Of a stretch of 64,000 bases of DNA, positions 1 through 8,843 are shown piece by piece (positions within the stretch are counted from its first letter, which is position 1; every line of letters begins with the position of its first letter). The stretch comes from Collinsella tanakaei. GTDB taxonomy: Bacteria > Actinomycetota > Coriobacteriia > Coriobacteriales > Coriobacteriaceae. The stretch is taken from NCBI RefSeq assembly GCF_016900375.1, contig NZ_JACJKB010000001.1:124001-188000 (forward strand), given 5' to 3'. A program made the position numbers and the translations under genes. Under the pieces are notes generated by a model, which was given only the letters and a program-made list of their open reading frames with translations, was not told the origin of the DNA and did not search any database.

Positions 1-1218
1 TGCCCCAAGTGCGGCGGCCATCACCTCAAGGCCGATCGCGACATCCTCGACGTGTGGTGGGACTCCGGTGTGTCCTGGCGTGCCGTCTGCGAGGGCCGCG
101 AGGAGCTCGAGTACCCGGCCGACGTGTACCTCGAAGGCTCCGACCAGCACCGCGGTTGGTTCCAGAGCTCGCTGCTCACGAGCGTCGGCGCCAACGGCAT
201 CGCGCCCTACAAGGCGGTTGTCTCCCAGGGCTTCACGCTCGACGGTCAGGGCCGCAAGATGTCCAAGTCGCTCGGCAACGTCATCGATCCCAACAAGGTC
301 TGCGACGAGATGGGCGCCGACATCGTCCGCCTGTGGGTCGCGAGCGTCGACACCTCGACTGACGTCGCGATCGATCATGAGATCCTTGCCCGCACCTCCG
401 ATGCGTACCGCCGCTTCCGCAACACCTTCCGCTTCCTGCTCTCCGAGCTCGAGGGACAGTTCGAGCCCGAAACCGACGGCGTCGCTTTCGAGGACCTGCT
501 GCCGCTCGACAAGCTCATGCTTGCGCGCCTGACGCAGGTCCAGGCAGAGGTCGACGAGGCTTTCGCCGGCTACGAGTTCAACCGCGTCTACCGTACGCTC
601 TACGACTTCGTGGTCACCGAGCTCTCCAACGTGTACCTCGATGCCCTGAAGGATCGCCTCTACTGCGAGAAGGTGGGCTCGCTCGCTCGTCGCAGCGCCC
701 AGACCGTCACTGCTGAGTTGCTCTCCATGCTCCTGCGCGATCTGCAGCCGATCCTCGCCTTCACCTGCGACGAGGTCATGGAGTTCGCTCCCGCCGGCTG
801 CCGCGACAACCAGGAGTACGCAGCTCTTCTGAGCTGGTACAAGAGCCCGATCTCGCTTGAGGTCGCCAACGAGTACCAGCCCGTGCTCGAGGCTGCGCTC
901 GAGCTGCGCGGCGTCGTGACCAAGGCGCTCGAGGACGCTCGCGCCGCGGGCACCTTCACGAAGAGCCAGGCGACGCGCGTCATCGCGACCGCGCCTGCCG
1001 AGGCCTATGCGCTGCTCACGGGCGACAAGGCTTGCGACCTTGCGGAGTTCTTCATCGTCTCCGAGGTTGAGCTCTCGCAGGGCGAGGAGTTCACGGCGAC
1101 CGTCGAGGCCGCTCACGGCGAGTGCTGCGACCGCTGCTGGAACTATCGTGAGTCCACCGGCGCACACGGCGAGCATGCGCACATCTGCGACCGCTGCGCC
1201 GAGGCGCTCGAGGCCTAA
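1..1218 (+). CDS. ileS: Isoleucine--tRNA ligase, C-terminal part (5' end outside window)
   Basis: Charges tRNA-Ile with isoleucine in the cytoplasm. The gene enters the window in frame and 405 residues are visible before TAA. The class I signature KMSKS is encoded at 256-270 within GRKMSKSLGNVIDP, preceded by the WWDSGVSW and DQHRGWFQSSLL stretches typical of the IleS catalytic core. The anticodon-binding helical domain follows. The last 40 residues carry a CxxC...CxxC zinc ribbon (CCDRCWNY and CDRCAEAL), as in bacterial IleS. The N-terminal Rossmann half with the HIGH motif and the CP1 editing domain lies upstream of base 1. lspA follows after 112 bases. Confidence 0.96.
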   Translation, partial: CPKCGGHHLKADRDILDVWWDSGVSWRAVCEGREELEYPADVYLEGSDQHRGWFQSSLLTSVGANGIAPYKAVVSQGFTLDGQGRKMSKSLGNVIDPNKVCDEMGADIVRLWVASVDTSTDVAIDHEILARTSDAYRRFRNTFRFLLSELEGQFEPETDGVAFEDLLPLDKLMLARLTQVQAEVDEAFAGYEFNRVYRTLYDFVVTELSNVYLDALKDRLYCEKVGSLARRSAQTVTAELLSMLLRDLQPILAFTCDEVMEFAPAGCRDNQEYAALLSWYKSPISLEVANEYQPVLEAALELRGVVTKALEDARAAGTFTKSQATRVIATAPAEAYALLTGDKACDLAEFFIVSEVELSQGEEFTATVEAAHGECCDRCWNYRESTGAHGEHAHICDRCAEALEA

Positions 1219-1330
1219 GACTTACACAATACGACCCGCAGGCGGGTGGGGCGCACGTCCCGCCCGCCTGTGGCGCGTTCCGGATGCTTTCCGGAACACC
1301 GCATGGATTCGATCAGGGAAAGGACGCTGC

Positions 1331-1912
1331 GTGACGACAGACGACCAGAAGGAATACCGTCCTCGCAGGCTGTGGCGTGCGGGCGTAGCGGCAGCGCTGT
1401 TCGTGCTGTTCCTCGTGCTCGACCAGGCCTCGAAGATCTTCGTGCGCAATCTGGTGCGCCACGGCTTTATCGCCGCGGAGTTCATTCCCGGTATCGTGGA
1501 GTTCCGCTTCGCCATGAACACCGGCGCCGCATTCAGCTTGGGTGAGGGCTTCGGCTTCATCTTCATCCTGCTTGCCATCGCGGTCGTCGTCTTCACGGTC
1601 GTCTATCTCTATCGCGCACCGCTCGTGTCGAAGCTCGAGGTCATTGGCCTCGGTATGGTCGCCGGCGGCGCGGTGGGCAACGCCATCGACCGCGCGCTGT
1701 TCGGCTTCGTGACCGATTTCATCTGCACGCAGTTCATCGACTTTCCGATCTTCAACATCGCCGATATCGGCATCACCTGCGGTGCCGTCATCGCCTTCAT
1801 TGGCTTCATGATCTCGCCTGCCAACAAGGTTGACGCGACTGCGGAGCTCAACCGCCGCGATGCGGAGGCCAAGGCTCGCCGCGCTGCTAAGCGCGAGGGG
1901 AGGGATCGATGA
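1331..1912 (+). CDS. lspA: Lipoprotein signal peptidase (signal peptidase II)
   Basis: Aspartic membrane protease that removes the signal peptide of diacylglyceryl-modified prolipoproteins. It is 193 residues with four predicted membrane segments. The family motifs are present: MNTGAAFS near residue 62, GGAVGNAIDR with the first catalytic Asp near 120, and FPIFNIAD with the second near 145. The start is a GTG with AGGAC-like sequence upstream; earlier in-frame codons lie in low-complexity sequence and have no family similarity. The C-terminus is a charged Ala/Arg/Lys-rich cytoplasmic tail. The stop overlaps the rluD start as ATGA, so the two genes are probably translationally coupled, and the ileS-lspA-rluD order is common. 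Confidence 0.95.
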   Translation: MTTDDQKEYRPRRLWRAGVAAALFVLFLVLDQASKIFVRNLVRHGFIAAEFIPGIVEFRFAMNTGAAFSLGEGFGFIFILLAIAVVVFTVVYLYRAPLVSKLEVIGLGMVAGGAVGNAIDRALFGFVTDFICTQFIDFPIFNIADIGITCGAVIAFIGFMISPANKVDATAELNRRDAEAKARRAAKREGRDR

Positions 1913-2916
1913 GCGACGTTCGCTTCCTCGTCACCTCCGAGGGCGCGGGCCAGCGGCTCGATGCCTTCCTGGGTGCACAGGATGCCTGCCCTTCGCGTTC
2001 CGCCTGCGCTAAGCTCGTCGAGGCTGGGGAGGTCTGCGTGAACGGCGAGACCTGCCTGTCCAAAAAGCTCGTGCTCGCCGAGGGAGACCGCGTCGAGGTC
2101 GAGCTTCCCGAGCCAAGCGATGCTGGACCCGTCGTCGGCCAGGCCATCCCACTCGATATCCGCTACGAGGACGATTACCTGATCGTCCTTTCCAAGCAGC
2201 GTGGCCTTGTGTGCCACCCGGCACATGGCCACGACTCCGGTACGCTTGCGAACGCCCTCGTGTACCATTGCGGCCTGGATCACCTCGGCACGCTGCAGGG
2301 CGAGGACCGTCCCGGTATCGTGCACCGTCTCGACCGCGATACCTCGGGCCTCATGCTCGCCGCCAAGGATGACGACACCCAGCGCGCCCTGCAGGACCTC
2401 ATCCGCCTGCGCACGCTCGATCGCCGCTACATCGCCCTTTGCCACGGCTATATCGCCATGGACTCGGGGACCATCAACACGGGAATCGCCCGATCGACGC
2501 GCGACCGCGTGAAGATGGCCGTATCCGACGATCCCTTTGCGCGCCAGGCCATCACCACCTTCAAGGTTCTCGAGCGGTTCGAGGCAAAGCGGGGCGACGA
2601 CGGCTATACCCTGGTCGAATGCCATCTCTATACCGGCCGTACGCATCAGATTCGCGTCCACATGCGCCATATCAACCATGCGCTCGTGGGCGATCCGCTC
2701 TACGGCATCGGCAGCGAGCGGTCGAATCTTGGGCTGGACCGCCAGTTTTTGCACTCGTGGCGTGTGCGCTTCGATCATCCCGTGACAGGGGAGTCCATCG
2801 AGTGCCGCGATGAGTTGCCGTGGGACCTTGCCGCCGCATACGACGAGATTGCCGACAGGTCCATGGGACGCACCGCGGAGGGCGAGGACATCATTCCCCA
2901 GCTTCTTATGGAGTAG
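1909..2916 (+). CDS. rluD: RluD-family 23S rRNA pseudouridine synthase
   Basis: Isomerises uridines in 23S rRNA (RluA/RluC/RluD family). It is 335 residues. The N-terminal S4 RNA-binding domain covers about residues 15-70 (SACAKLVEAGEVCVNG). The catalytic domain carries the family motif HRLDRDTSGLMLAAK, whose Asp is the nucleophile, and the TGRTHQIRVHMRHI motif follows. The exact target positions cannot be told from sequence, so the symbol denotes the family rather than a proven site. The start overlaps lspA by four bases. Confidence 0.9.
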   Translation: MSDVRFLVTSEGAGQRLDAFLGAQDACPSRSACAKLVEAGEVCVNGETCLSKKLVLAEGDRVEVELPEPSDAGPVVGQAIPLDIRYEDDYLIVLSKQRGLVCHPAHGHDSGTLANALVYHCGLDHLGTLQGEDRPGIVHRLDRDTSGLMLAAKDDDTQRALQDLIRLRTLDRRYIALCHGYIAMDSGTINTGIARSTRDRVKMAVSDDPFARQAITTFKVLERFEAKRGDDGYTLVECHLYTGRTHQIRVHMRHINHALVGDPLYGIGSERSNLGLDRQFLHSWRVRFDHPVTGESIECRDELPWDLAAAYDEIADRSMGRTAEGEDIIPQLLME

Positions 2917-3037
2917 GCCTGCGTTTCGCATCGGGCACGTGCGTGCGGAAAATCTGCAGGTCGCGCCTGTGCAGCCCGCCTTCATCGCTGTGCGCTACAC
3001 TGTCTCCCAATGTCTCGCTCCCTTGGGGGTTATCCGC

Positions 3038-4333
3038 ATGCCGCTCGATCTTTCGCATCTCACGCCTATCGTTATCTTCAACTTTCTCGTGGGCGTCCTG
3101 TTCTCGCTATGCTTTCTGTACCAGGTGGTCTTCTTCCTCATCGGTATCTTTCGCGGTGAGGTGAAGATTCCTGCAGCTAAGCGCCAACATCGCTACGCCT
3201 TCTTCATCGCCGCCCACAACGAGGAGGCCGTTATCGCGAATCTCGTCCAGTCGATTCGCCAGCAGAACTATCCCAAAGAGCTCATCGATATCTTCGTGGT
3301 CGCCGACGCGTGCACGGACGACACGGCGCGCGTCGCCCGCGAGGCCGGCGCGATCGTCTACGAGCGCAATGACCTTGCGCGCAAGGGGAAAAGCTGGGTC
3401 ATGGATTACGGCTTCGACCGCATCCTAAACGAGTATCCCGGTCGCTACGAGGCGTTTTTCATCTTCGATGCCGACAACCTGCTCTCGCCGGACTACGTTC
3501 GCATCATGAACGACGCCTTCGATCAGGGTTACCTCGCGCTGACGAGCTATCGCAACTCCAAGAACTTCGGCAGCTCTTGGATCTCGGCTGCCTATGCTAC
3601 CTGGTTTTTGCGCGAGGCGCGCTTTCTCAACAACGCCCGCATGATCTGCGGCTCTTCGTGCGCGGTTTCCGGTTCGGGCTTCCTCGTGTCCGCCAAGATC
3701 ATCGAAGGCATGCACGGCTGGGACTTTCATACGCTGACAGAGGACATCCAGTTCTCGACGTTCTGCGCCATCCATGGCGTGCAGATCGGATATGCGCCTG
3801 CGGTGTTTTACGACGAGCAGCCGGTAACCTTCGCCGCCTCGTGGAAGCAGCGTATGCGCTGGACGAAGGGATTCTACCAGGTGCTGTTCACCTACGGCTC
3901 CCACCTGGTCAAGGCGTTCACGCTGCTTCGGCGCTTTGCCGCCTACGACATGTTCATGACCATCGCCCCTGGCAACCTTCTGAGCCTCGTGGCCGTGCTC
4001 GTAAACGTGACCTTCATGATCGTCGGCTCGCTGTCCCACGGTTTTCTGGCAACGGACCGCGAGCTCAACATGTGCCTGGGCTCGATCGTCATGACGTTCG
4101 TGTCGATGTACGGCACTTTTTTTACGGCAGGCATCTTTACAACCGTACTCGAGCGCAAGCAGATTCACTGCAAGAGCAAGCTTCGGATCGTGACGAATCT
4201 CTTCACGTTCCCGCTGTTCATGTTCACCTATCTGCCCATCACGGTGGCGGCCCTCTTCCTCAAGGTCGACTGGGTACCCACGCAGCACGGCGTTGCGGTC
4301 ACCCTCGACCAGGTTATGGATGGAGCTAAGTGA
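3038..4333 (+). CDS. Membrane-bound family 2 glycosyltransferase
   Basis: Processive-type GT2 enzyme, substrate unknown. It is 431 residues: an N-terminal membrane helix (about 8-35), the cytosolic GT-A domain beginning YAFFIAAHNEEAV, a DAC...DD segment and an IFDADNL metal-binding motif, a TEDIQFS acceptor motif, then KQRMRWTKGF corresponding to the QxxRW signature of cellulose/hyaluronan-type synthases. Three or four C-terminal membrane helices follow. No PilZ domain is present. The ATG chosen lies behind TTGGGGGT; the reading frame continues upstream without family similarity. There is no neighbouring polysaccharide cluster, so the product (exopolysaccharide or lipid-linked glycan) is open. 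Confidence 0.85.
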   Translation: MPLDLSHLTPIVIFNFLVGVLFSLCFLYQVVFFLIGIFRGEVKIPAAKRQHRYAFFIAAHNEEAVIANLVQSIRQQNYPKELIDIFVVADACTDDTARVAREAGAIVYERNDLARKGKSWVMDYGFDRILNEYPGRYEAFFIFDADNLLSPDYVRIMNDAFDQGYLALTSYRNSKNFGSSWISAAYATWFLREARFLNNARMICGSSCAVSGSGFLVSAKIIEGMHGWDFHTLTEDIQFSTFCAIHGVQIGYAPAVFYDEQPVTFAASWKQRMRWTKGFYQVLFTYGSHLVKAFTLLRRFAAYDMFMTIAPGNLLSLVAVLVNVTFMIVGSLSHGFLATDRELNMCLGSIVMTFVSMYGTFFTAGIFTTVLERKQIHCKSKLRIVTNLFTFPLFMFTYLPITVAALFLKVDWVPTQHGVAVTLDQVMDGAK

Positions 4334-4347
4334 CGTTTTAAAAATCT

Positions 4348-4379
4348 GCCCGGAATCGATTCTTCAAACGGTTCCGGGC
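4348..4379 (-). terminator. Rho-independent terminator of the 4409-4723 gene
   Basis: An 8-bp stem GCCCGGAA/TTCCGGGC surrounds a 16-base loop. Read on the minus strand it is followed by AGATTTTTAAAA, a good U-tract. On the plus strand there is no T-run, so it probably serves mainly the minus-strand gene, although the hairpin lies between two converging genes. Confidence 0.7.
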
Positions 4380-4408
4380 GGATTCATGATTGCGGTGTCT
4401 GCTGTCTG

Positions 4409-4723
4409 CTAGATGTGGTTCCAGCCGCCGAGGTAGCCGTCGTAGTAGTCGCCGTCATACCCGTTGCCGTACCAGCCGCCGTCCGGCTCGATGATATAGG
4501 TGTCGGACGGTGCGTACTTCTGGGTGGTGCTGACTGAGAACACCGAGTACAGCAGCAGGGCGATGGCGATGAAGAAGAGGCAGCCGAGGCCAAGAAGGCC
4601 GGCTGTCAGAACGTAGGCGAATTTGGAGTCGTTCGTCTGGCAGGCGGTCGAGGCGCTCGCCGACTCGATAGGGCGCGGCTCGCCCGGCGCGACGCTTGCG
4701 GCTGCGGATTCGGTATCGTACAT
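4409..4723 (-). CDS. Small single-pass membrane protein, unknown function
   Basis: 104 residues. A polar Ala/Ser/Pro-rich N-terminus of about 35 residues is followed by one strong membrane segment (about 38-62, AGLLGLGCLFFIAIALLLYS). The C-terminal tail is rich in Gly, Tyr, Asp and Trp (DGGWYGNGYDGDYYDGYLGG). The start ATG has AGGGGACATC upstream. I do not recognise a family. The tail resembles low-complexity Gly/Tyr tails of surface or envelope-associated proteins, but no function can be assigned. It has its own terminator and the gene upstream on the same strand is the prepilin peptidase. Confidence 0.7.
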   Translation of the reverse strand: MYDTESAAASVAPGEPRPIESASASTACQTNDSKFAYVLTAGLLGLGCLFFIAIALLLYSVFSVSTTQKYAPSDTYIIEPDGGWYGNGYDGDYYDGYLGGWNHI

Positions 4724-4821
4724 GATGTCCCCTCATGAGTGTTAGGCAATGTGCCCATTATAGCCACCTACGCCGATTTCAATCAGGTGCAGGCTTTTCG
4801 TTTCAGGTTTGTCCCATCCGC

Positions 4822-5244
4822 TTAGGCCATCAGCATGACAAGATAGACGGGAGCGATAAACGGGATGAGGGGGAGGGTTCGCTGTCGCGTAATCAGCGCG
4901 GCGATTGCCAGACAGATGAGGCCTGCGGTAAAGGATGCCGCTCCGAGAAGCGGGCTTCGCAGCATCAGGGCAAAGAGCAGCTTGATGTCGCCCATGCCGA
5001 TTCCGATGGCGCGGCGATAGCGACGCCAGGCAAGCTCGGTGAGCAAGATTGCTGCGCTTGTGCCGGTGGCGCATGCGATGTTCACGACCAGCTGCCCCAT
5101 ACCCCGGGAGCTCAAGGCATGAAGGGCGCAAAGCAGGCAGATGCAGACGGCGAGCGCATTGGGGAGCCTACGGCTCCGCGCATCGATATACGCAGAGCCC
5201 ACGAGCGCTCCCGCAATGCATGCATCTATGAACGTTGCTGCCAT
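4822..5244 (-). CDS. Prepilin peptidase (A24 leader peptidase), short form
   Basis: Membrane aspartyl protease predicted to cleave type IV/Flp prepilin leader peptides. It is 140 residues and almost entirely membrane-embedded. Both catalytic aspartate motifs are visible: YIDARSRRLPN near residue 19 (D-x-R-xx-LPN) and GMGDIKLL near residue 83 (GxGD). The N-terminal methyltransferase domain of PilD-like enzymes is absent, as in TadV/archaeal-type short peptidases. Start ATG follows GAAGGGTTCGT. No pilin, secretion ATPase or Tad genes lie nearby, so its substrates are encoded elsewhere or it is a relic. Confidence 0.8.
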   Translation of the reverse strand: MAATFIDACIAGALVGSAYIDARSRRLPNALAVCICLLCALHALSSRGMGQLVVNIACATGTSAAILLTELAWRRYRRAIGIGMGDIKLLFALMLRSPLLGAASFTAGLICLAIAALITRQRTLPLIPFIAPVYLVMLMA

Positions 5245-5471
5245 ACGAACCCTTCGAGCTATGGTTTGCGTTCATGGTAGCTATGCGGCGACAATCGGAT
5301 CGCGCCTTCGGCGAGAAAGGACCGCGCGCCCCGACCGTTCTCTATCGTTTCCCTTACCGGGTGGCGCGGTATGCGTGAGGACCGTATCATGATTCCATCG
5401 TGTGCTTTCTTGTCCGCACGGCATGAGACCATTGCATTCGAAGGATTCGCTTCTGAAGGAGGGCGGCCGCT

Positions 5472-6731
5472 ATGGATAAGACGATGGGTCCGGTGAAGCG
5501 CGACGAAGAGGTCCGCCGCCACATAGACTCCATACCCGATCGCCTGTCGGACGACCTGATCGCCCGTATGGAACGCGACCGCGCTGCCGGTTGGGTCAAT
5601 CCCTATCGCACCGACGACCGGCGTGTACTGCGGCGCGAGGATCGCCCGGGCGATACTGCGAGCATCTGGCGGCCCGCTTTCGTACGCGATGTCGAGAAGA
5701 TCATGCACACGCCTGCGTACAACCGATACGCAGGTAAGACGCAGGTCTTCAGCTTCCGTAGCAACGATGACCTTTCGCGCCGCGGTCTTCACGTGCAGCT
5801 CGTGAGCCGCATCGCGCGTGATATCGGGTTTGCGCTCGGTTTGAACTGCGATCTCGTCGAGGCGATCGGCCTCGGGCACGATCTTGGCCACACGCCGTTC
5901 GGCCATGCGGGCGAGCGCGCGCTCAACGAGGTCTACCATCGTCGCACCGGGCGGTGGTTCTTCCATAACGTGCACTCGGTTCGCGTACTCGACGTCCTCT
6001 ACGGGCGCAACCTGGCGCTTCAGACGCTCGATGGTGTGCTCTGCCACAATGGCGAGTACGAGCAGCAGGTCTTCGAGCTCTCCGACCTTTCGAGCTTCGA
6101 TGAGTTCGACCGTACGGTCGAGGCCTGCGTGCAGGGAGGCGATCTGGCGATCGGACACTTGCGTCCCATGACGCTCGAGGGCTGCGTGGTGCGCATCTCG
6201 GATATCATCGCCTATGTCGGGCGCGACCGTCAGGATGCCATCGCTGCCGGTTTGCTATCGGGGGATGCCTTCGACGACGGCCTTGGCGGCGCGTACAACT
6301 CGTGGATCCTCTCACATGCGTCGGTCGACATCATCGAGCACAGCTACGGCAAGGACCGCATCGAGATGAGCCCCGAGCTGTTCGAGGAGATCCGGCGCGC
6401 CAAGGCGGAGAACTACGCCAAGATCTACCGTACGAGCGGAATCGAGGGAGAGTGCGCCGATGAGCTGCTGCGCGCCTTCGAGCTCGTGTACGAACGCTGC
6501 CTGAGCGACCTCAAGGCGGGAGACGAGTCGAGCTATATCTTCCGCCACCATATCGTGCGCATCGTCGATGCGCTTGCCCACTACGGCAAGCGCTACGATT
6601 GGGAGGACGATCTCGACCAGACGGTCGTGGACTACATCGCCAGCATGACTGACGGGTACTTCACGGAGCTTGCCTGCAAGCTCTTCCCGCAGATCAGCTT
6701 TCCCCAGCGCACGTATATCAACGAACGATAG
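5472..6731 (+). CDS. dgt: Deoxyguanosinetriphosphate triphosphohydrolase-like HD protein
   Basis: Hydrolyses dNTPs to the nucleoside plus triphosphate, helping to balance dNTP pools. It is 419 residues. The HD metal-binding motif is clear: R-G-LHVQLVSRIARDIG, then GLGHDLGHTPFGHAGE, giving H...HD. A C-terminal helical region typical of the family follows. The start has a strong GAAGGAGG site nine bases upstream. The gene lies 21 bases (6771 start: 39 bases) before rarA, so the two likely form a genome-maintenance transcription unit. The 227 bases upstream (5245-5471) contain no gene that I can support. Confidence 0.9.
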   Translation: MDKTMGPVKRDEEVRRHIDSIPDRLSDDLIARMERDRAAGWVNPYRTDDRRVLRREDRPGDTASIWRPAFVRDVEKIMHTPAYNRYAGKTQVFSFRSNDDLSRRGLHVQLVSRIARDIGFALGLNCDLVEAIGLGHDLGHTPFGHAGERALNEVYHRRTGRWFFHNVHSVRVLDVLYGRNLALQTLDGVLCHNGEYEQQVFELSDLSSFDEFDRTVEACVQGGDLAIGHLRPMTLEGCVVRISDIIAYVGRDRQDAIAAGLLSGDAFDDGLGGAYNSWILSHASVDIIEHSYGKDRIEMSPELFEEIRRAKAENYAKIYRTSGIEGECADELLRAFELVYERCLSDLKAGDESSYIFRHHIVRIVDALAHYGKRYDWEDDLDQTVVDYIASMTDGYFTELACKLFPQISFPQRTYINER

Positions 6732-6770
6732 GTTCCGGGCCGTGGCGTCCGGATGAATGGACGGAATCGT

Positions 6771-8117
6771 ATGGAAGATCTGTTTTCCGCAAGCGAACGA
6801 GCTCAGCGTCTGAGTTACGCGCCGCTCGCGGTGAGGATGCGCCCGACGAATCTCGATGAGTATGTCGGCCAGCAGAAGGCTGTCGGGCCCGATTCGTGGC
6901 TCAGACGCGCCATCGAGCACGACGTGCTCTCGAGTGTCATCCTGTACGGGCCTGCGGGAACGGGCAAGACGACCCTCGCCCATATCATCGCCGCCCATAC
7001 CCGCAGCGAGTTCGTCGAGGTATCTGCCGTCACCGGAACGGTTAAGGACCTGCGTCGCGAGATCGACGAGGCGCAGCGTCGCCTCATGGCCTTCGGAAGG
7101 CGCACGATCCTGTTCATCGACGAGATCCATCGGTTCTCGCGCTCGCAACAGGATGCGCTGCTGCATGCTGTGGAGAACCGTACGGTCGTGATGATCGGCG
7201 CCACGACGGAAAACCCGTATTTCGAGGTCAATACCGCCCTGCTTTCGCGCAGCCGCGTAGTTGAGCTCGAGGCGCTCGATGAGGCGGACGTGGTGGTGCT
7301 CGTCCGTCGCGCGCTCGATGACGAGCGCGGTCTGGCCGGGCGCTTCTCTGCGGACGAAGAGGTTGTCGAGGCGATCTGCCGCCTTGCTGCAGGCGATGCC
7401 CGAAGCGCCCTGACAACCCTGGAGCTTGCGAGCGAGGTCGCGTTGACCAGCCTGCGCGCCGATGATGTTCCGGAAGGGACCCCGATTCCCATCCTGCTCG
7501 AAGACGTGCAGATGGCCAATCCGCGCCGCGGTCTGCCGTACGACAAGAACGGAGACATGCACTACGACGTCATCTCGGCCTTCATCAAGTCCATGCGCGG
7601 CAGCGACCCCGATGCGACGGTCTATTGGCTTGCGCGGATGATCGACGCGGGGGAGGATCCGAAGTTTATCGCCCGCCGCATCATGATCCAGGCTTCGGAG
7701 GATGTCGGCAACGCCGACCCGCAAGCGTTTTTGATTGCCGAGGCCGCCTTTCGCTCTGCAGAGGTCATCGGCTATCCCGAGTGCCGCATCAATCTCGCGC
7801 AGGCGGCGCTGTATGTTGCGCTTGCACCGAAGAGCAACGCCTGCGAAGCTTCGATCGATGCCGCCTTGGCCGACGTGCGCTCGAGCGGGCGCCGCGAGGT
7901 GCCGAGCTACCTGCGCGATCGACATCGGCCCGGCTCTGATGACTACGGCGAGTACCGCTATCCCCACGATTTTCCAAGTGGGTGGGTCGACCAGCGCTAT
8001 CTTCCGGATGGCCTCGAGCGCGGCGCCTTCTGGCAGCCGGCGGGGCGCGGCTGGGAGCAATGGCGTTTCGAGCAGGGAGCGCGCGACCGCAGCGGGAACC
8101 CGCCTTCTGCCGAGTAG
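6771..8117 (+). CDS. rarA: Replication-associated recombination protein A (RarA/MgsA AAA ATPase)
   Basis: AAA+ ATPase of the clamp-loader group acting at stalled replication forks. It is 448 residues from the chosen start. RMRPTNLDEYVGQ opens the ATPase domain, with Walker A GPAGTGKTT, Walker B ILFIDEIHRF, sensor 1 ATTENPYFEV and an SRSRV arginine-finger region. The C-terminal tetramerisation domain (MRGSDPDATVYWLARMI, PPKSN-like PKSNACEAS) matches the family. Another ATG 18 bases upstream (6753) is possible; MEDLF matches the usual family N-terminus, and neither start has a strong ribosome binding site. Confidence 0.93.
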   Translation: MEDLFSASERAQRLSYAPLAVRMRPTNLDEYVGQQKAVGPDSWLRRAIEHDVLSSVILYGPAGTGKTTLAHIIAAHTRSEFVEVSAVTGTVKDLRREIDEAQRRLMAFGRRTILFIDEIHRFSRSQQDALLHAVENRTVVMIGATTENPYFEVNTALLSRSRVVELEALDEADVVVLVRRALDDERGLAGRFSADEEVVEAICRLAAGDARSALTTLELASEVALTSLRADDVPEGTPIPILLEDVQMANPRRGLPYDKNGDMHYDVISAFIKSMRGSDPDATVYWLARMIDAGEDPKFIARRIMIQASEDVGNADPQAFLIAEAAFRSAEVIGYPECRINLAQAALYVALAPKSNACEASIDAALADVRSSGRREVPSYLRDRHRPGSDDYGEYRYPHDFPSGWVDQRYLPDGLERGAFWQPAGRGWEQWRFEQGARDRSGNPPSAE

Positions 8118-8246
8118 GTCTGAAACTTACGCTGTCGCTGAGAGGTTTCTTTTAGCGCGCATGGAACGGCCCCGGTCGGGTAGTATCAAAGGATGGCTGG
8201 ACATTCTTCGGCCGGGATTCTTATCCATCATTTCTAGGGAGGCATC

Positions 8247-8843
8247 ATGGAACCCCTCCAGATCGTACTCATCATCCTTGTCGTCGCGGGTATCTGGGCG
8301 GCGGTTGAGCTTGCTCTCGTGCTGCGCCGTGCGCGCTCTACGGTCGATACGCTTGACACCACCCTCAACGGTATCAACGAGACGCTGGCCGAGACCAAGC
8401 CCGTAATCGAGAAGCTCGATGCGACTCTCGATGACATGCAGCCCGCGCTCGGTCAGGTCGAGCCGCTGCTCAAGCAGGGGAGCATCGCCATCGAGGCGCT
8501 CTCCGCCGATCTCATCGAGGTGAACGGCGTGCTGCGCGACGTCTCCACCGTCACGGGCAGCATGTCGACGGCGTCTGGTGCCGTGAGCGGTATCGCCTCT
8601 GCTGCCACCGAAAAGGTCCATAAGTTCCTGAACAAGCGCCAGGGTGAGCCCGCCGATCCCGAGCGCACGCTGACGGAGATGAGCGCCTCTGAAGCCTCGG
8701 CGACCGCCCAGACCGTTGAGGAGCCGCTTGAAGATGAGCTTCCGGTTGAGGAGCCCAAGGTTCAGGCAAAGCAGTACTACACCTACTCCGATGGTCCGGC
8801 TGCCGCCGCCTCGGATAATGCCCGGGAGGATCATCATGAGTAA
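8247..8843 (+). CDS. DUF948-like membrane-anchored coiled-coil protein
   Basis: 198 residues. It has an N-terminal membrane anchor (about 5-27, IVLIILVVAGIWAAVELALVL), then a long hydrophilic region with Leu/Ile heptads (TLDTTLNGINETLAETKPVI) that is probably coiled coil, and an acidic Pro/Glu-rich C-terminus. This layout matches DUF948 (YtxG-like general stress proteins), a family often linked to sigma-B regulons. The start has TAGGGAGGCATC upstream. The stop overlaps the next gene by eight bases, placing it first in an apparent four-gene operon with the RsbW-like protein, a SigB-type factor and an exporter. Function is inferred from family and context only. Confidence 0.75.
   Translation: MEPLQIVLIILVVAGIWAAVELALVLRRARSTVDTLDTTLNGINETLAETKPVIEKLDATLDDMQPALGQVEPLLKQGSIAIEALSADLIEVNGVLRDVSTVTGSMSTASGAVSGIASAATEKVHKFLNKRQGEPADPERTLTEMSASEASATAQTVEEPLEDELPVEEPKVQAKQYYTYSDGPAAAASDNAREDHHE

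Noticed and set aside
8142-8205. Possible SigB-type promoter (GTTT ... GGGTAG) before the DUF948 gene
   Set aside because: The spacer is about 29 bases, far from the usual 12-17, so autoregulation cannot be claimed.
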